Both the position numbers and the translations under genes were made by a program. A stretch of 64,000 bases of DNA from positions 140,001 to 204,000 of the forward strand of contig NHTQ01000003.1 in assembly GCA_002166865.1 (NCBI GenBank), given 5' to 3'. The DNA is from Rhodobacteraceae bacterium WFHF2C18. Lineage in GTDB: Bacteria; Pseudomonadota; Alphaproteobacteria; Rhodobacterales; Rhodobacteraceae. The notes beneath the pieces were generated by a model that did not search any database, had not been told where the DNA came from, and saw nothing but the letters and a program-made list of their open reading frames with translations. Shown here in pieces: positions 26,030 to 36,044 of this stretch (position 1 is its first letter; each line of letters starts with the position of its first letter).

Positions 26030-26608
26030 GTGTCCCACGCAGAAGACCACGAAGGCACCCGGAGAGATTTCCTATACTACGCGACGGCCAGTGCCGGTGC
26101 CGTCGCCGCAGGGGCCGCGATCTGGCCGCTGGTCAACCAGATGAACCCCTCTGCCGACGTCCAGGCGCTGAGTTCGATCCGCGTCGACGTGGGCGGCCTG
26201 TCCGAGGGGTCGCAGATCACGGTGAAATGGCTGGGCAAGCCGGTCTTCATCCGCCGCCGCACCGCTGCCGAGATCGAGGAGGCCCGCGGCGTGGACGTGT
26301 CCGACCTGCCCGATCCCGTCGCGCGCAACAACAACATCGCGGACCAGGTGCCCGCCACCGATGAAAACCGCGCGCTGGACGAGAACGGCGAATGGCTGGT
26401 CCAGATGGGCGTGTGCACGCACCTTGGCTGCGTGCCGCTGAACGACGCGGGCGACTACGTGGGCCCGAACGGCCAGGGCGGCTGGTTCTGCCCCTGCCAC
26501 GGGTCCCACTACGACACCTCGGGCCGGATCCGCAGCGGCCCCGCGCCGGAGAACCTGCCGGTGCCCGTGGCCGAATTCGTCGAAGAGACGACGATCAAAC
26601 TGGGATAA
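26030..26608 (+). CDS. petA: Rieske iron-sulfur protein of the cytochrome bc1 complex
   Basis: A 192-residue subunit of ubiquinol:cytochrome c oxidoreductase. One N-terminal transmembrane helix ([20 protein letters not shown], after T-R-R, a Tat-like start) anchors the periplasmic cluster domain. [2Fe-2S] ligands are Cys129, His131, Cys154 and His157, in CTHLGC and CPCHGSH, with Cys134/Cys156 as the disulfide. The start is GTG at 26030 because the product then begins (M)[13 protein letters not shown], as in Rhodobacter/Paracoccus homologues, and GGAG lies 10 bases upstream; the ATG at 26000 is less likely. First gene of petABC. Confidence 0.97.
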   Translation: MSHAEDHEGTRRDFLYYATASAGAVAAGAAIWPLVNQMNPSADVQALSSIRVDVGGLSEGSQITVKWLGKPVFIRRRTAAEIEEARGVDVSDLPDPVARNNNIADQVPATDENRALDENGEWLVQMGVCTHLGCVPLNDAGDYVGPNGQGGWFCPCHGSHYDTSGRIRSGPAPENLPVPVAEFVEETTIKLG

Positions 26609-26620
26609 GGAAGCGCGCTC

Positions 26621-27961
26621 ATGTCCGGAATTCCACACGATCATTACGAACCCGCATCGGGCGGCGCGAAGTGGCTGCACAAGCGGCTGCCCATCGTCGG
26701 CCTGCTCTATGACACGATCATGATCCCCACCCCCAAGAACCTGAACTGGATGTGGATCTGGGGAATCGTGCTGACCTTCTGCCTGGTGCTGCAAATCGTC
26801 ACCGGCATCGTTCTGGCGATGCACTACACGCCGCATGTCGATCTGGCCTTCGCCTCGATCGAGCATATCATGCGCAACGTGAACGGCGGGCACTTCATCC
26901 GCTATCTGCACATGAACGGCGCCTCGCTGTTCTTCTTCGCCGTCTACCTGCACATCTTCCGCGGGCTCTACTACGGCTCCTACAAGCCGCCGCGCGAGAT
27001 CACCTGGATCATCGGCATGCTGATCTACCTGCTGATGATGGGCACCGCCTTCATGGGTTACGTGCTGCCCTGGGGCCAGATGTCGTTCTGGGGGGCGACG
27101 GTGATCACCGGCCTGTTCGGCGCGATTCCCTTCGTGGGGGACGCGATCCAGACCTGGCTGCTGGGCGGACCGGCGGTGGACAACGCGACGCTGAACCGCT
27201 TCTTCTCGCTGCACTACCTGCTGCCCTTCGTCATCGCGGCGCTGGTCGTGGTCCATATCTGGGCCTTCCACACCACCGGCAACAACAACCCCACCGGGGT
27301 GGAGGTGCGCCGCGGCTCCAAGGCGGAGGCCGAGAAGGACACCGTGCCGTTCTGGCCCTATTTCGTGCTGAAGGACCTCTTCGCGCTGGCGCTGATCCTG
27401 GTCGTCTTCTTCGCCATCGTGGGCTTCATGCCCAACTACCTCGGTCACCCCGACAACTACATCGAGGCCAACCCGCTGGTCACGCCCTCGCACATCGTGC
27501 CGGAATGGTACTTCCTGCCCTTCTACGCGATCCTGCGGGCCTTCACCTCGGATGTCTGGGTGGTGATGGCCGCCAACTGGATCACGGGCGGCATCATCGA
27601 CGCCAAGTTCTTCGGGGTGCTGGCGATGTTCGGCGCGATCATCGTGATGGCGCTGGCGCCCTGGCTGGATACCTCGGGCGTGCGCTCGGGCCGCTACCGG
27701 CCGATGTTCAAGTGGTGGTTCGCGCTACTGGTCGTGGACTTCATCGTGCTGATGTGGGCCGGGGCCATGCCGGCAGAGCCGCCCTACTCCACCATCTCGC
27801 TGATCGGCTCGGCCTACTGGTTCGTCTACTTCCTGGTCATCCTGCCCCTGCTGGGCGTGATCGAGAAGCCGCTGCCGCAGCCCGAGACCATCGAAGAGGA
27901 TTTCGCGGCCCACAAGACCGCGACGGGCGGCACCGAAACCGTCGTCAGCCCCGCCGAGTGA
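26621..27961 (+). CDS. petB: Cytochrome b of the bc1 complex
   Basis: A 446-residue eight-helix membrane protein with two b-type haems. FTNW-equivalent [18 protein letters not shown] is helix [22 protein letters not shown] and [27 protein letters not shown] carry the two pairs of haem histidines, and [13 protein letters not shown] is the Qo-site P-E-W-Y motif. Length matches the Rhodobacter/Paracoccus homologues with their C-terminal extension. It follows petA by 12 bases and precedes petC by 17 bases, all one operon. Confidence 0.98.
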   Translation: MSGIPHDHYEPASGGAKWLHKRLPIVGLLYDTIMIPTPKNLNWMWIWGIVLTFCLVLQIVTGIVLAMHYTPHVDLAFASIEHIMRNVNGGHFIRYLHMNGASLFFFAVYLHIFRGLYYGSYKPPREITWIIGMLIYLLMMGTAFMGYVLPWGQMSFWGATVITGLFGAIPFVGDAIQTWLLGGPAVDNATLNRFFSLHYLLPFVIAALVVVHIWAFHTTGNNNPTGVEVRRGSKAEAEKDTVPFWPYFVLKDLFALALILVVFFAIVGFMPNYLGHPDNYIEANPLVTPSHIVPEWYFLPFYAILRAFTSDVWVVMAANWITGGIIDAKFFGVLAMFGAIIVMALAPWLDTSGVRSGRYRPMFKWWFALLVVDFIVLMWAGAMPAEPPYSTISLIGSAYWFVYFLVILPLLGVIEKPLPQPETIEEDFAAHKTATGGTETVVSPAE

Positions 27962-27978
27962 GAAAGGAAACAGGGACC

Positions 27979-28770
27979 ATGATGAAAAAGATCGCGATCT
28001 CCGCCATCACCGCCCTGGGCCTTTCGGCCGGGGCGGGCCTCGCGGCCGAGGGCGGGAAAGTCCACGACGTGGACTTCTCCTTCGAAGGGCCCTTCGGCAC
28101 GTTCGACCAGATGCAGCTGCAGCGCGGGCTGAAGGTCTACACCCAGGTCTGCTCGGCCTGCCACGGCCTGAAATACGTGCCGATCCGCACCCTGGGCAAC
28201 GAGGGCGGGCCGAACCTGCCCGACGACCAAGTGCGGGCCTACGCCGCCCAGAACTTCGAGGTCTTCGACGAGGCGCTGGAGGATTACCGCCCGGCCAAGC
28301 CCACCGATCACTTCCCCGAATCGGCGCTGGAGAACTCCCCGGATCTCAGCCTGATGGCCAAGGCGCGGGCCGGGTTCCACGGGCCCTACGGCACCGGGAT
28401 GGCCCAGCTGTTCAAGGGCATGGGCGGGCCGGAATACATCGTTTCGCTTCTGACCGGATACACCGGCGAGACCAAGACGCAGGCCGGGACCACGCTTTAC
28501 GAGAACACCGCCTTCCCCGGCGGCTGGATCTCGATGGCGCCGCCGCTTTATGGCGAGGATGTCGAGTTCGCCGACGGCCACGAGAACACCATCGAGAGCC
28601 AGGCCGAGGACGTGGCCGCCTTCCTGATGTGGACGGCCGAGCCCAAGATGATGGCGCGCAAAGATGCGGGCCTGACCGGCGTGATCTTCCTGACCGTGCT
28701 GACGGTTCTGCTGTACCTGACGAACAAGCGGATCTGGAAGCCGGTGAAGAACCGGAACAAGACCGGCTGA
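27979..28770 (+). CDS. petC: Cytochrome c1 of the bc1 complex
   Basis: A 263-residue periplasmic cytochrome with one C-terminal anchor. Residues 1-22 are a signal peptide ([21 protein letters not shown]). Haem attachment is CSACH (Cys58, Cys61, His62), and the Met axial ligand lies in [14 protein letters not shown]. The last transmembrane helix is [35 protein letters not shown] supplies the ribosome site. It closes the petABC operon and is followed 26 bases later by an intrinsic terminator. It passes electrons from the Rieske protein to soluble or membrane cytochrome c. Confidence 0.97.
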   Translation: MMKKIAISAITALGLSAGAGLAAEGGKVHDVDFSFEGPFGTFDQMQLQRGLKVYTQVCSACHGLKYVPIRTLGNEGGPNLPDDQVRAYAAQNFEVFDEALEDYRPAKPTDHFPESALENSPDLSLMAKARAGFHGPYGTGMAQLFKGMGGPEYIVSLLTGYTGETKTQAGTTLYENTAFPGGWISMAPPLYGEDVEFADGHENTIESQAEDVAAFLMWTAEPKMMARKDAGLTGVIFLTVLTVLLYLTNKRIWKPVKNRNKTG

Positions 28771-28795
28771 CAGCCGCCCTGACAGGTGTTGAATG

Positions 28796-28825
28796 ATCCC
28801 GCCGGCCTCTCCCGGCGGGATTTTT
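28796..28825 (+). terminator. Intrinsic terminator after petABC
   Basis: A perfect 10-bp stem (ATCCCGCCGG, 28796-28805, and CCGGCGGGAT, 28812-28821) with loop CCTCTC is followed by TTTT. It lies 26 bases after the petC stop and separates the operon from the convergent mtaB gene. Confidence 0.9.
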
Positions 28826-28879
28826 CGTTGCCCCGGCGTGAGCCGCCGGGCGGCCTGCGATCAAGGGATCGGGGCGGGA

Positions 28880-30139
28880 TCAGGTGGCGATCAACTGGTT
28901 GTCGCGCACCCCGGTGACCGTCGCCGTCACGATCTGGCCCTCGGGCCGGTCCGTGGCGAAGGCGACCTCGGCGAACTGCTCGGTCCGGCCCATGCGCGGG
29001 CTTTCCATCAGCACGGCGTGGCGGCGCCCCTGCTGGCCGTCCAGGTGCCGGGCCACGCGCGCCTGGCCGGCGGCGCGCAGGCGGGCGGCGCGGCCCTTGA
29101 CCGTGCCACCGTCCAGCTGCGGCATCCGGGCCGCCGGCGTGCCGGGCCGGGCGGAGAACGGAAAGACATGCAGCCAGGTCAGCCCGCAGTCCTCCACCAG
29201 GCGCAAAGAGTTCTCGAAGGCGGCCTCTGTCTCGGTCGGGAAGCCGGCGATGATGTCGGCGCCGAAGGTCATCTCGGGGCGCAGCGCGCGCGCCTCCTCG
29301 CAGAAGCGGATGGCGTCGTCGCGCAGGTGGCGGCGCTTCATCCGCTTGAGGATCAGGTCGTCGCCGTGTTGAAGGCTGAGGTGCAGGTGCGGCATCAGGC
29401 GCGGCTCGGTGGCGATGGCGCGCATCAGGTTCTCGTCGGCCTCGATGGAATCGATGGAACTGATTCGCAGACGCGGCAGATCGGGCACCAGGCGCAGGAT
29501 CCGCATCACCAGATCCCCCAGCCGCGGCGCGCCCGGCAGATCCGCGCCCCAGCTGGTCAGATCGACGCCGGTGAGCACCACCTCGTTGTAGCCGCGCCCG
29601 ACCAGCCGCTTGACCTGATCCACGACCACGCCGGCAGGCACCGACCGCGAATTGCCGCGGCCATAGGGAATGATGCAGAAGGTGCAGCGATGGTCGCAGC
29701 CGTTCTGCACCTGCACGTAGGCGCGCGACCGCGTGCCGAAACCGTCGATCAGGTGGCCGGCGGTTTCCCGGACCGACATGATGTCGTCCACCAGGGGGCG
29801 TTCGGTGGCACCGATGAAATCGGCGGCCAGCCGGCCCCAGGTGTCGGGCTGCATCTTTTCGGCGTTGCCGACGACGGCATCCACCTCTTCCATCGCGGCG
29901 AAGCGCTCGGGCTCGGTCTGGGCGGCGCAGCCGGTGACGATCAGCCGGGCCTGCGGGTTCTCGCGGCGCAGGCGGCGGATCTCCTGCCGGGCCTTGCGCA
30001 CGGCCTCCTGCGTGACGGCGCAGGTGTTCACCACCACCGCGTTCTCGAGCCCGGCCTCCCGGGTGAGTTCCTTCATCGCCTCGGTCTCGTAGGCGTTCAG
30101 CCGGCAGCCGAGCGTGGTGAAGCGGGGCGCCTCGGTCAT
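28880..30139 (-). CDS. mtaB: tRNA threonylcarbamoyladenosine methylthiotransferase
   Basis: A 419-residue radical-SAM enzyme that adds a methylthio group to t6A37 of tRNAs. N-terminal UPF0004 domain has [28 protein letters not shown] and [11 protein letters not shown], supplying one cluster's cysteines; the radical-SAM C-x3-C-x2-C is in [10 protein letters not shown] (Cys148, 152, 155). The C-terminal portion is the TRAM-like domain. MtaB rather than MiaB is preferred because of L-x-C-R-L-N-A-Y-E. It overlaps dapF by 4 bases. Confidence 0.94.
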   Translation of the reverse strand: MTEAPRFTTLGCRLNAYETEAMKELTREAGLENAVVVNTCAVTQEAVRKARQEIRRLRRENPQARLIVTGCAAQTEPERFAAMEEVDAVVGNAEKMQPDTWGRLAADFIGATERPLVDDIMSVRETAGHLIDGFGTRSRAYVQVQNGCDHRCTFCIIPYGRGNSRSVPAGVVVDQVKRLVGRGYNEVVLTGVDLTSWGADLPGAPRLGDLVMRILRLVPDLPRLRISSIDSIEADENLMRAIATEPRLMPHLHLSLQHGDDLILKRMKRRHLRDDAIRFCEEARALRPEMTFGADIIAGFPTETEAAFENSLRLVEDCGLTWLHVFPFSARPGTPAARMPQLDGGTVKGRAARLRAAGQARVARHLDGQQGRRHAVLMESPRMGRTEQFAEVAFATDRPEGQIVTATVTGVRDNQLIAT

Positions 30140-30975
30140 GCCGCGCCCTCCAGGAACGCGGAGGTCAGCACCCCGTCGAAGACATGGGCCGTCGCGCCCG
30201 TCATCCAGACCCCCTCGGTCCGCCAGTCGATCCAGAGGGGGCCACCGTCGAGGTCCACGCGCACGCGGTCGCCTGTCAGGCCCCGCCGTGCGGCCGCCAC
30301 CGCCGCCGCACAGGCCGAGGTGCCCGAGGCGCGGGTCACGCCCACGCCGCGCTCCCAGACCCGCAGGCGCAGCCTGTCAGGCCCCGTGACGCTGACCACC
30401 TGAACGTTGGTGCGCTCGGGATAAAGGGGGTGGTGTTCGTAGCGCGGGCCGAACTGCTCCAGCGGGACGGCCTCGGCATCCTCGACGAAGAAGGTGCAGT
30501 GCGGGTTGCCCATGCCCGTGGCCGTGGGACCGCCCTCGATCGGCAGTTCCAGGGTCTCCACCGCCTCGGCCAGCGGGATCTCGCGCCAGCCCAGCTGCGG
30601 CGCCCCCATGTTGACGGCCGTCAGCCCCCCGCCCGCGTCCCGCGCCGCCAGCGTGCCGCGCGCCGTGCTCAGCGTCAGGCTGTCGCGGCCGGTCTCGTCC
30701 ATCAGGAAGCGGGCGATGCAGCGCGTGGCATTGCCGCAGGCGCCCGCCCGGCTGCCGTCGGCATTGTAGAAGGTCAGATGCGCGTCGGCCTCGGCATCGC
30801 CGGCGCCGATCACCGCCAGCTGGTCGAAGCCCACGCCGGTGCTGCGGTCGGCGATGGCCCTTGCAAGGCCGGGCGTCATCGCGCGGTCGCGCGCGCGGGC
30901 ATCGACGACGACGAAGTCGTTTCCCAGCCCGTGCATCTTCATGAAGGGCAGCCCTGTTTCGCGCGCGTCACTCAT
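30136..30975 (-). CDS. dapF: Diaminopimelate epimerase
   Basis: A 279-residue PLP-independent epimerase that makes meso-diaminopimelate for lysine and peptidoglycan. The two catalytic cysteines lie in [12 protein letters not shown] (Cys80) and [27 protein letters not shown] is the N-terminal signature. The start at 30975 (MSDARE) is preferred over 30996. It is co-transcribed with mtaB through a 4-base overlap and diverges from the tRNA-Lys gene. Confidence 0.97.
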   Translation of the reverse strand: MSDARETGLPFMKMHGLGNDFVVVDARARDRAMTPGLARAIADRSTGVGFDQLAVIGAGDAEADAHLTFYNADGSRAGACGNATRCIARFLMDETGRDSLTLSTARGTLAARDAGGGLTAVNMGAPQLGWREIPLAEAVETLELPIEGGPTATGMGNPHCTFFVEDAEAVPLEQFGPRYEHHPLYPERTNVQVVSVTGPDRLRLRVWERGVGVTRASGTSACAAAVAAARRGLTGDRVRVDLDGGPLWIDWRTEGVWMTGATAHVFDGVLTSAFLEGAA

Positions 30976-31043
30976 CGGCGGGGATATAAACCGCACGCGG
31001 GCGCGAATCCAGTAGCCACTGCCAATATCCCGTTTTTTCGGGG

Positions 31044-31072
31044 TTGACCCCCGGAGCGCCTGTTTCTAGATA
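31044..31072 (+). promoter_or_regulatory. Candidate promoter of tRNA-Lys
   Basis: TTGACC (31044-31049), 17 bases, TAGATA (31067-31072) lies 11 bases before the tRNA. The tRNA-Ala gene at 47887 has the same arrangement (TTGATC, 17, TAGACA), which strengthens the call. Confidence 0.6.
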
Positions 31073-31083
31073 CGCCGCTACGT

Positions 31084-31159
31084 GGGCCGTTAGCTCAGTT
31101 GGTAGAGCAACTGACTTTTAATCAGTGGGTCGCAGGTTCGAATCCTGCACGGCTCACCA
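31084..31159 (+). tRNA. tRNA-Lys (TTT)
   Basis: A 76-base cloverleaf with encoded CCA. Acceptor GGGCCGT pairs with ACGGCTC; the D arm is GCTC/GAGC; the anticodon stem ACTGA/TCAGT encloses CTTTTAA with anticodon TTT at 31117-31119; the T arm is GCAGG-TTCGAAT-CCTGC. Confidence 0.98.
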
Positions 31160-31201
31160 CTGTCACCGGACAATCCTTTCGCAAGAAGATGCCGCGCAGC
31201 G

Positions 31202-31648
31202 TCACAGACGCGCGTCCTCGACCAGAAGCGAGAAACGCCGGGATTTGCCGCTGACGTCACCGCTGATCCCGCCGGTCCCCTCGACCCCCACGGTGCCGGT
31301 CACGCCGTCGGCGGCATCGGTCGCATCGTCCAGCGATTTGACGAGGTCGTTGCCGACATCCTCGGTCGCCCGGCTGCCCGACGCGCCGGGGTCTTTCGGC
31401 GAGACCAGCGGGAAGGGCCTGTCGCGCAGGATCTGGCCGGTTGCGCGGTTCAGCGCGATTTCGCGCAGGTAGGTGCCGTTCTTGGCGGTGATGAGGATCC
31501 GGCCCAGCCAGGTGCGCGAGATCTCGGAGACGGTGTAGCCCTGGTGCTCGATCAGCGCGACCACAGGGTCGGCCACCTCCGGTTCGGCCGCGGCCGGGGC
31601 GGTCGCGGCGAGCGAGGCGGCGATTGCAAGGGCGGCAAGGCGTGGCAT
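31202..31648 (-). CDS. Exported PepSY-like protein
   Basis: A 148-residue protein with a signal peptide (RLAALAIAASLAATAPAAAE). The region EHQGYTVSEISRTWLGRILITA followed by LNRATGQILRD matches the PepSY domain pattern, found in periplasmic inhibitors or regulators of peptidases and in small exported proteins. The remainder (from about residue 75) is Gly/Ser/Asp-rich and looks disordered. The start at 31648 is chosen because the signal peptide begins there. It stands downstream of tRNA-Lys on the opposite strand. Confidence 0.75.
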   Translation of the reverse strand: MPRLAALAIAASLAATAPAAAEPEVADPVVALIEHQGYTVSEISRTWLGRILITAKNGTYLREIALNRATGQILRDRPFPLVSPKDPGASGSRATEDVGNDLVKSLDDATDAADGVTGTVGVEGTGGISGDVSGKSRRFSLLVEDARL

Positions 31649-31732
31649 GGCAGGATCCCGTCGCGGGGGATCAAGCCCCAAGACCGCGGGGCGCGGGCTG
31701 TCAATGCCCGCCCCCCGCCGTCGCAACGGGGA

Positions 31733-31810
31733 TCAGAAGCGCGCCCAGGCCGCGGCGCCGCCGACGGCGCCGAGCGTCATGGTCAATTTCGCGAAACGCA
31801 TGGGTTTCAT
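31733..31810 (-). CDS. Possible 25-residue peptide
   Basis: An ATG at 31810 after GAGGGGGAAACGCC encodes a basic, partly hydrophobic 25-residue peptide (MKPMRFAKLTMTLG...WARF) ending in TGA. The ribosome site is good and the hydrophobic stretch could be a membrane segment, but there is no homology I can name and the length allows chance. Confidence 0.3.
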   Translation of the reverse strand: MKPMRFAKLTMTLGAVGGAAAWARF

Positions 31811-32004
31811 GGCGTTTCCCCCTCGTTCGGGTTGCCGCGCACACGGCGTCGCGCCGTGCCCTGCCCGAGTCAGAGGGCGAAACGCCCGGAAAATACCGGA
31901 CCTAAGGCCCGTTCGGCCGCGCATAAACGACCGTCACAGGCGGCAATCCGGGCCGGATCGCCGCCCGCGGCGCGATACGGGCGGAATATCCGCGCACGGG
32001 CCGG

Positions 32005-32529
32005 TCACTGCGCGGCGCGGGTGGGCTCCCCCCGGGCCTCGGCCACCCAGGCGTGCAGGGCGCGCAGATCCGGTGGCAACCGGCGGGCCAGGTCGCCGGC
32101 AAAGGCATGAAAGGCCGCCTCGTTCAGCCGGCCCACGCCGCAGAGCACCGGCACGTCCCGGGCCAGGGCCTCGGCGATGAGATCGCGGAAGCCCCGGCCC
32201 TCGGCCTCGTGCTTGCCGAACTTGTTGACGATCAGAAGCTCCGCCGCGCCGGGAAAGCCCGCGCGCACCTCCTCGACCGCGCGGTCCAGCGCGGCGGGGT
32301 CCAGCCGGCAGCCGCGCGCATGCGCGCCCAATGACTGCGAGATGCAATGGGTCGCGCCATCCGGCAGCACCCGCACGTCCATGTCGCAGCGGTGGGTCGC
32401 CTCGCGCGGGGTGTTCGTCTGAACCACGCCGGCAAGGGTGACGCCCCGGCCGGAAAGCTCGGCGGCCAGGCTGCTGAGCAGCCGGTCGGTGCCGCCGGGG
32501 CCGTCGGCCATCACGTAGGCCAGTTGCAT
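32005..32529 (-). CDS. DUF2478 protein, predicted molybdenum-enzyme-associated
   Basis: A 174-residue protein of the DUF2478 family, often found beside molybdenum cofactor and nitrate reductase genes. LAYVMADGPGGTDRLLSSLA is the N-terminal nucleotide-binding-like loop, TNTPREATHRCDMDVRVLP and SLGAHARGCRLDP the family blocks, and VNKFGKHEAEGRGFRDLIAEAL the N-K-x-G-x-x-E-A signature of nucleoside-triphosphatase-like folds. GGAGG precedes the ATG. It sits 21 bases after moeA, in the same direction as the nar operon, so a part in molybdenum enzyme maturation is inferred from context; the reaction is not known. Confidence 0.82.
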   Translation of the reverse strand: MQLAYVMADGPGGTDRLLSSLAAELSGRGVTLAGVVQTNTPREATHRCDMDVRVLPDGATHCISQSLGAHARGCRLDPAALDRAVEEVRAGFPGAAELLIVNKFGKHEAEGRGFRDLIAEALARDVPVLCGVGRLNEAAFHAFAGDLARRLPPDLRALHAWVAEARGEPTRAAQ

Positions 32530-32550
32530 GCGTTCCTCCGTCTTGGGCCC

Positions 32551-33813
32551 TCAGAAGGGCAGGAATTCCAGCAGGTCCCCGGCCGGCACCTCCGCGCGGT
32601 CGCCGGGGATCAGGACCAGCCCGTCAGCCTGCATCAACGGATCGAGCCGGCCCGAGTGCGTTCCGCCCTGGGCGGCGACACGCTCGACGCCGGTGTGATC
32701 GTAACCCAGAAGCCGGGCCGGGCGAAACTCGCAACGGCCCGGTTTGTGGCGCAGGGCCTCGGCCGGGCGGACGTGGCGGCGCGGGGGCTGCGCCGCGCCG
32801 CTGCCGCCCAGGCGCGCGGCCACGGGCCGGCCCAGAACCTGCCAGGTGACGAAGGCCGAGACCGGATTGCCCGGCAGGGCGAGCACGACGGCCCCGTCCA
32901 ATTCGCCGACCGTGACCGGCTTGCCCGGCTTGATGGCCACGCCAGAGACCGCGATGCGCCCGCCCGCGGCCTGCAGCGCGGGCTTGAGGTGATCCCGGTC
33001 CCCCACCGAAACGCCGCCGGAGGTGATCACCATGTCGGCCGCCCCCGCGGCCTCGGCCAGGGCCGCGCGCAGGGCCGCCGGGTCGTCCGGAACCTGGCGG
33101 ACCGCCACGACCTCGCCGCCGGCCTCCTGCGCGAGGCCGGTGAGCATGGGCGTGTTCACGTCCCAGATGGCGCCGCCCGGCAGCGCCTGCCCGGCCGGCA
33201 CGATCTCGTCGCCGGTCAGCAGCAGGGCCACCCGCGGGCGGCGGTGAACGCGGACCTCGCCGGCCCCGGCGCCGGCGCAGATCGCGATCGCGCGCGCATC
33301 GATCCGGGTGCCGGCGCGCAGGACGCGCTGGCCGGCGTGCCGGTCCTCGCCCCGGCGCCGGATGTTGGCGCCGGGCGCGGGCGGCGTGAGGATCTCGACC
33401 GTGCGCGCCCCGGCGCGGGCATGTTCCTGCATGACCACCGCGTCGGCGCCGCGCGGCAGGACGGCGCCGGTGTAGATGCGCATCGCCGCCCCCGGCGGCA
33501 GGTCCGCCGCGGCCTCGCCGGCCGCGCAGGTTCCAGCCAGCGGCAGGGGGGCGCCCTCGGCCAGGTCCGCCGCGCGCAGGGCGTAGCCATCCATGCCGGC
33601 ATTGTCGAAGCGCGGCATGTCGGCGCGGGCGGTGACGTCGCGCGCCAGCACCCGGCCCCGGGCCGCGGCCAGGGGCACCACCTCGGAGCCGGTGACAGGC
33701 CGGGCCAGGGCCAGGGCGGCGGTCACGGCCTCGGGCACCGAGGCCAGGGCGGGGGCCACCCCGGCGCTGTCACAGTCGCAGCCCGGCGTGCGGATTCGAT
33801 CGAGAACGGTCAT
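32551..33813 (-). CDS. moeA: Molybdopterin molybdenumtransferase
   Basis: A 420-residue enzyme that inserts molybdenum into molybdopterin-AMP. The blocks FDNAGMDGYAL, LLTGDEIVP, GAIWDVNTPML, TSGGVSVGDRDH and ALPGNPVSAF are the MoeA signature motifs, with T-S-G-G-V-S-V-G forming the ligand-binding loop. It overlaps the carbonic anhydrase stop by 4 bases and precedes DUF2478. Its location in the nar supercluster suits NarG, a molybdenum enzyme. No other cofactor genes (moaA, mobA) lie in the window. Confidence 0.96.
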   Translation of the reverse strand: MTVLDRIRTPGCDCDSAGVAPALASVPEAVTAALALARPVTGSEVVPLAAARGRVLARDVTARADMPRFDNAGMDGYALRAADLAEGAPLPLAGTCAAGEAAADLPPGAAMRIYTGAVLPRGADAVVMQEHARAGARTVEILTPPAPGANIRRRGEDRHAGQRVLRAGTRIDARAIAICAGAGAGEVRVHRRPRVALLLTGDEIVPAGQALPGGAIWDVNTPMLTGLAQEAGGEVVAVRQVPDDPAALRAALAEAAGAADMVITSGGVSVGDRDHLKPALQAAGGRIAVSGVAIKPGKPVTVGELDGAVVLALPGNPVSAFVTWQVLGRPVAARLGGSGAAQPPRRHVRPAEALRHKPGRCEFRPARLLGYDHTGVERVAAQGGTHSGRLDPLMQADGLVLIPGDRAEVPAGDLLEFLPF

Positions 33814-34427
33814 TGCGCGGCCTCCGGTGTCTGATCGGCCAGGGACACGGTGCAGCCGAGATCGCGCAGCCGCCCGTCGCTCAGCCCGTAGATCAGGCCG
33901 TGCACGGCGACCGGCTCGCCCCGGGCCCAGGCGCGCTGCAGGATCGGCGTTTCCGAAACGCGCCGCACGCCCTCGGCGACATTCAGTTCGGCCAGCCTGT
34001 CGCGGCGGCCGCGCGCGTCCGGGGCCTGGTCAAGATCGGCGGCGCGCCGCCGCGCCAGGCGGCGCACCGGCGCCAGCCAGTGATCGGCCAGGCCATGCGG
34101 CATATCCTCCATCGCGGCCTTCACGCCGCCGCAGCCGTAGTGGCCGCAGATGATGATCTTGCGGATGTGCAGCGCATCGACCGCGAATTCCAGCGCACTC
34201 AGAAGGTTCACATCGGCCGAATGCACGACGTTGGCCACATTGCGGTGCACGAAGACCTCGCCCGCGTCCAATCCGGCGACGACGTTGGCGGGCACGCGGC
34301 TGTCGCAGCAGCCGATCCAGAAGTATTCCGGCGTCTGGCCCTTGGCAAGGCGGCTGAAATAGGTCGGGTCCTCGCTTTGCCGCGCGGCGGACCAGTGGCG
34401 ATTGCGCTCGATCAGGTGTTCGACCAT
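33810..34427 (-). CDS. Beta-class carbonic anhydrase
   Basis: A 205-residue zinc enzyme interconverting CO2 and bicarbonate. GCCDSRVP gives Cys40 and the Asp42-Arg44 dyad, and CGHYGCGG gives His96 and Cys99, the remaining zinc ligands. The start at 34427 (MVEHLIERN) has AGGAGG before it; the upstream in-frame ATG at 34448 overlaps that ribosome site. It lies between the PPIase and moeA, with a 4-base overlap to moeA, an unusual passenger in a nitrate-respiration set. Confidence 0.96.
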   Translation of the reverse strand: MVEHLIERNRHWSAARQSEDPTYFSRLAKGQTPEYFWIGCCDSRVPANVVAGLDAGEVFVHRNVANVVHSADVNLLSALEFAVDALHIRKIIICGHYGCGGVKAAMEDMPHGLADHWLAPVRRLARRRAADLDQAPDARGRRDRLAELNVAEGVRRVSETPILQRAWARGEPVAVHGLIYGLSDGRLRDLGCTVSLADQTPEAAQ

Positions 34428-34452
34428 GTCGGACCCTCCTTTTGCCATTGCG

Positions 34453-35271
34453 TCAAGCCGGGACAGGGCCGGCGGGGATTGTCTCCAGGTCCAAGCCCGA
34501 GATCTCGGCCCGGTCGATCAGTCCTTGCACGAAACCGCGGGCGGCACGGGTCCAGTTCGCCTTCTCGCAGGCGCGCGCCAGGCGCGGGCGCACGGCCTCG
34601 AACGGCAGGATCGCGCCGTCCGCGCGCATGTCAAGCCGCAGCACGTGATACCCGTAACGGGTTTCGACAAGCTGGTCGTGGATTTCGCCCAGGGGCGCGG
34701 CACGCAGGGCCGCCTCGAACTCGGGCACCGTCTCGCCGCTGCCGATCTGGCCCAGTTCGCCGCCGGCGTCGCGCGAGGGGCAATCGCTTTCCTCGCGCGC
34801 CAGCTCGGCGAAGCGCCGGGGATTGTCGCGCAGGGTCTGCAGCGCCGCCTTTGCGCGCTCGCGGGCGCGGGTGCGGACCGGCGTGTCGTCGGGCCGCGCC
34901 GCGAAGAGGATATGCGCCGGCTGGTACAGCGCGGGCGCGCGGTAGGCGCCCGGCGCCCGGTCATAGGCGGCGCGCAGGTCCGCCTCGGTCACCGGGTCGG
35001 GGCAGACGCCCTCTTCCATGACGGCGCGGATCCTGGCCTCGGCCTCGGTTTCGTGCTTGCCGGGGGCGAGTTCCTGCGGGGCGGCGGCGAGGGACCGCCG
35101 CTCCGCTTCTTCCAGCAGCAGGCGCCGCACCACCAGGGCGCGGGCCGCCATGCGCCAGGCCAGCCCGGGCTTGCCCTGCGGCGCGGGGTGATGCTGGGCC
35201 TCGGCCGCGATATCCGCGGCCGGGATGGTGGTGCCGTTGACCACGATATCGGGGAAGAGCGGGCTCGACAT
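34453..35271 (-). CDS. NifM-like peptidylprolyl isomerase (parvulin type)
   Basis: A 272-residue PpiC-domain protein. The N-terminal 115 residues are helical (NifM/SurA-like chaperone part) and the PpiC domain spans about 125-235: PAHILFAARPDD, FAELAREESDCPSRDAGG, LGQIGSGETVPEFEAAL and YGYHVLRLD. It lacks a signal peptide, so it acts in the cytoplasm. It begins 5 bases after the narI stop, and such isomerases accompany narGHJI in denitrifying alphaproteobacteria, where folding of Nar subunits is the suspected role. Confidence 0.87.
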   Translation of the reverse strand: MSSPLFPDIVVNGTTIPAADIAAEAQHHPAPQGKPGLAWRMAARALVVRRLLLEEAERRSLAAAPQELAPGKHETEAEARIRAVMEEGVCPDPVTEADLRAAYDRAPGAYRAPALYQPAHILFAARPDDTPVRTRARERAKAALQTLRDNPRRFAELAREESDCPSRDAGGELGQIGSGETVPEFEAALRAAPLGEIHDQLVETRYGYHVLRLDMRADGAILPFEAVRPRLARACEKANWTRAARGFVQGLIDRAEISGLDLETIPAGPVPA

Positions 35272-35276
35272 GACGC

Positions 35277-36032
35277 TCACTCCGCCGGGGTTTTCCGCAC
35301 GGCAAGCGTGCGCTCTGGCAAGGGCGCCGAACGGCGCGACCGCACGACCTGGTAGCCCGGGCGCGTCAGCAGGTAGCGGAACGGCGCCGCGAAGCCCGAC
35401 CAGATATGCACCAGCCGCGAGAACGGGAACAGGATGGTGATCACGAGCCCAAGGAAGATGTGCAGCTTGTACAGCCAATGCACGTTGACCACGTTGGCCC
35501 ACGCGTTGACGTTCCAGGTCACCACGCTTTGCGACCATTCCATGAACAGGACCATCTTGCCGCCGTCCATGTGTTGCAGGGTCTGCGTGATCGTCAGCAG
35601 GCCGATGGCCAGCTGCAGCCAGATCAGGCCCATGATGGTGATGTCCATGTAGCTCGAGGTGGCGCGGATCCGCGGGTCGCTCAGGCGCCGGTGCAGCAGC
35701 ATGGTCGAGCCGATCAGCGCGGCGATGCCCGCCGGGCCGCCGATGATGACCGCCATCCACTGCTTGAGGCCATAGGGGACGCCCAGGGCGTCAAGCACCC
35801 AGATCGGCGTGAACAGGCCGATCAGGTGGCCGAAGAAGACGACGATGATCCCGACGTGGAACAGGATCGAGCCCCAGATCAGCTGCTTGCGGCGCAGGAG
35901 CTGAGACGACGACGATTTCCAGGTGAAGGGATCGCGCTCGTACCGGGCGATGGAGCCCACGAGGAACACCGTCAGCGCAACATAGGGCATGACGCCGAAG
36001 ATCACGAAGTTGATGTCGAAGTTTGCGAACAT
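35277..36032 (-). CDS. narI: Respiratory nitrate reductase gamma subunit
   Basis: A 251-residue membrane cytochrome b. Five hydrophobic helices are visible. The haem histidines are in FHVGIIVVFFGHLIG (first pair) and HWLYKLHIFLG/RLVHIWSG (second pair). It takes electrons from quinol and passes them to NarH. Slightly longer than the E. coli subunit. Fourth in narGHJI, 12 bases after narJ, on the minus strand. Confidence 0.97.
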   Translation of the reverse strand: MFANFDINFVIFGVMPYVALTVFLVGSIARYERDPFTWKSSSSQLLRRKQLIWGSILFHVGIIVVFFGHLIGLFTPIWVLDALGVPYGLKQWMAVIIGGPAGIAALIGSTMLLHRRLSDPRIRATSSYMDITIMGLIWLQLAIGLLTITQTLQHMDGGKMVLFMEWSQSVVTWNVNAWANVVNVHWLYKLHIFLGLVITILFPFSRLVHIWSGFAAPFRYLLTRPGYQVVRSRRSAPLPERTLAVRKTPAE

Positions 36033-36044
36033 TGGTTCGGTCTC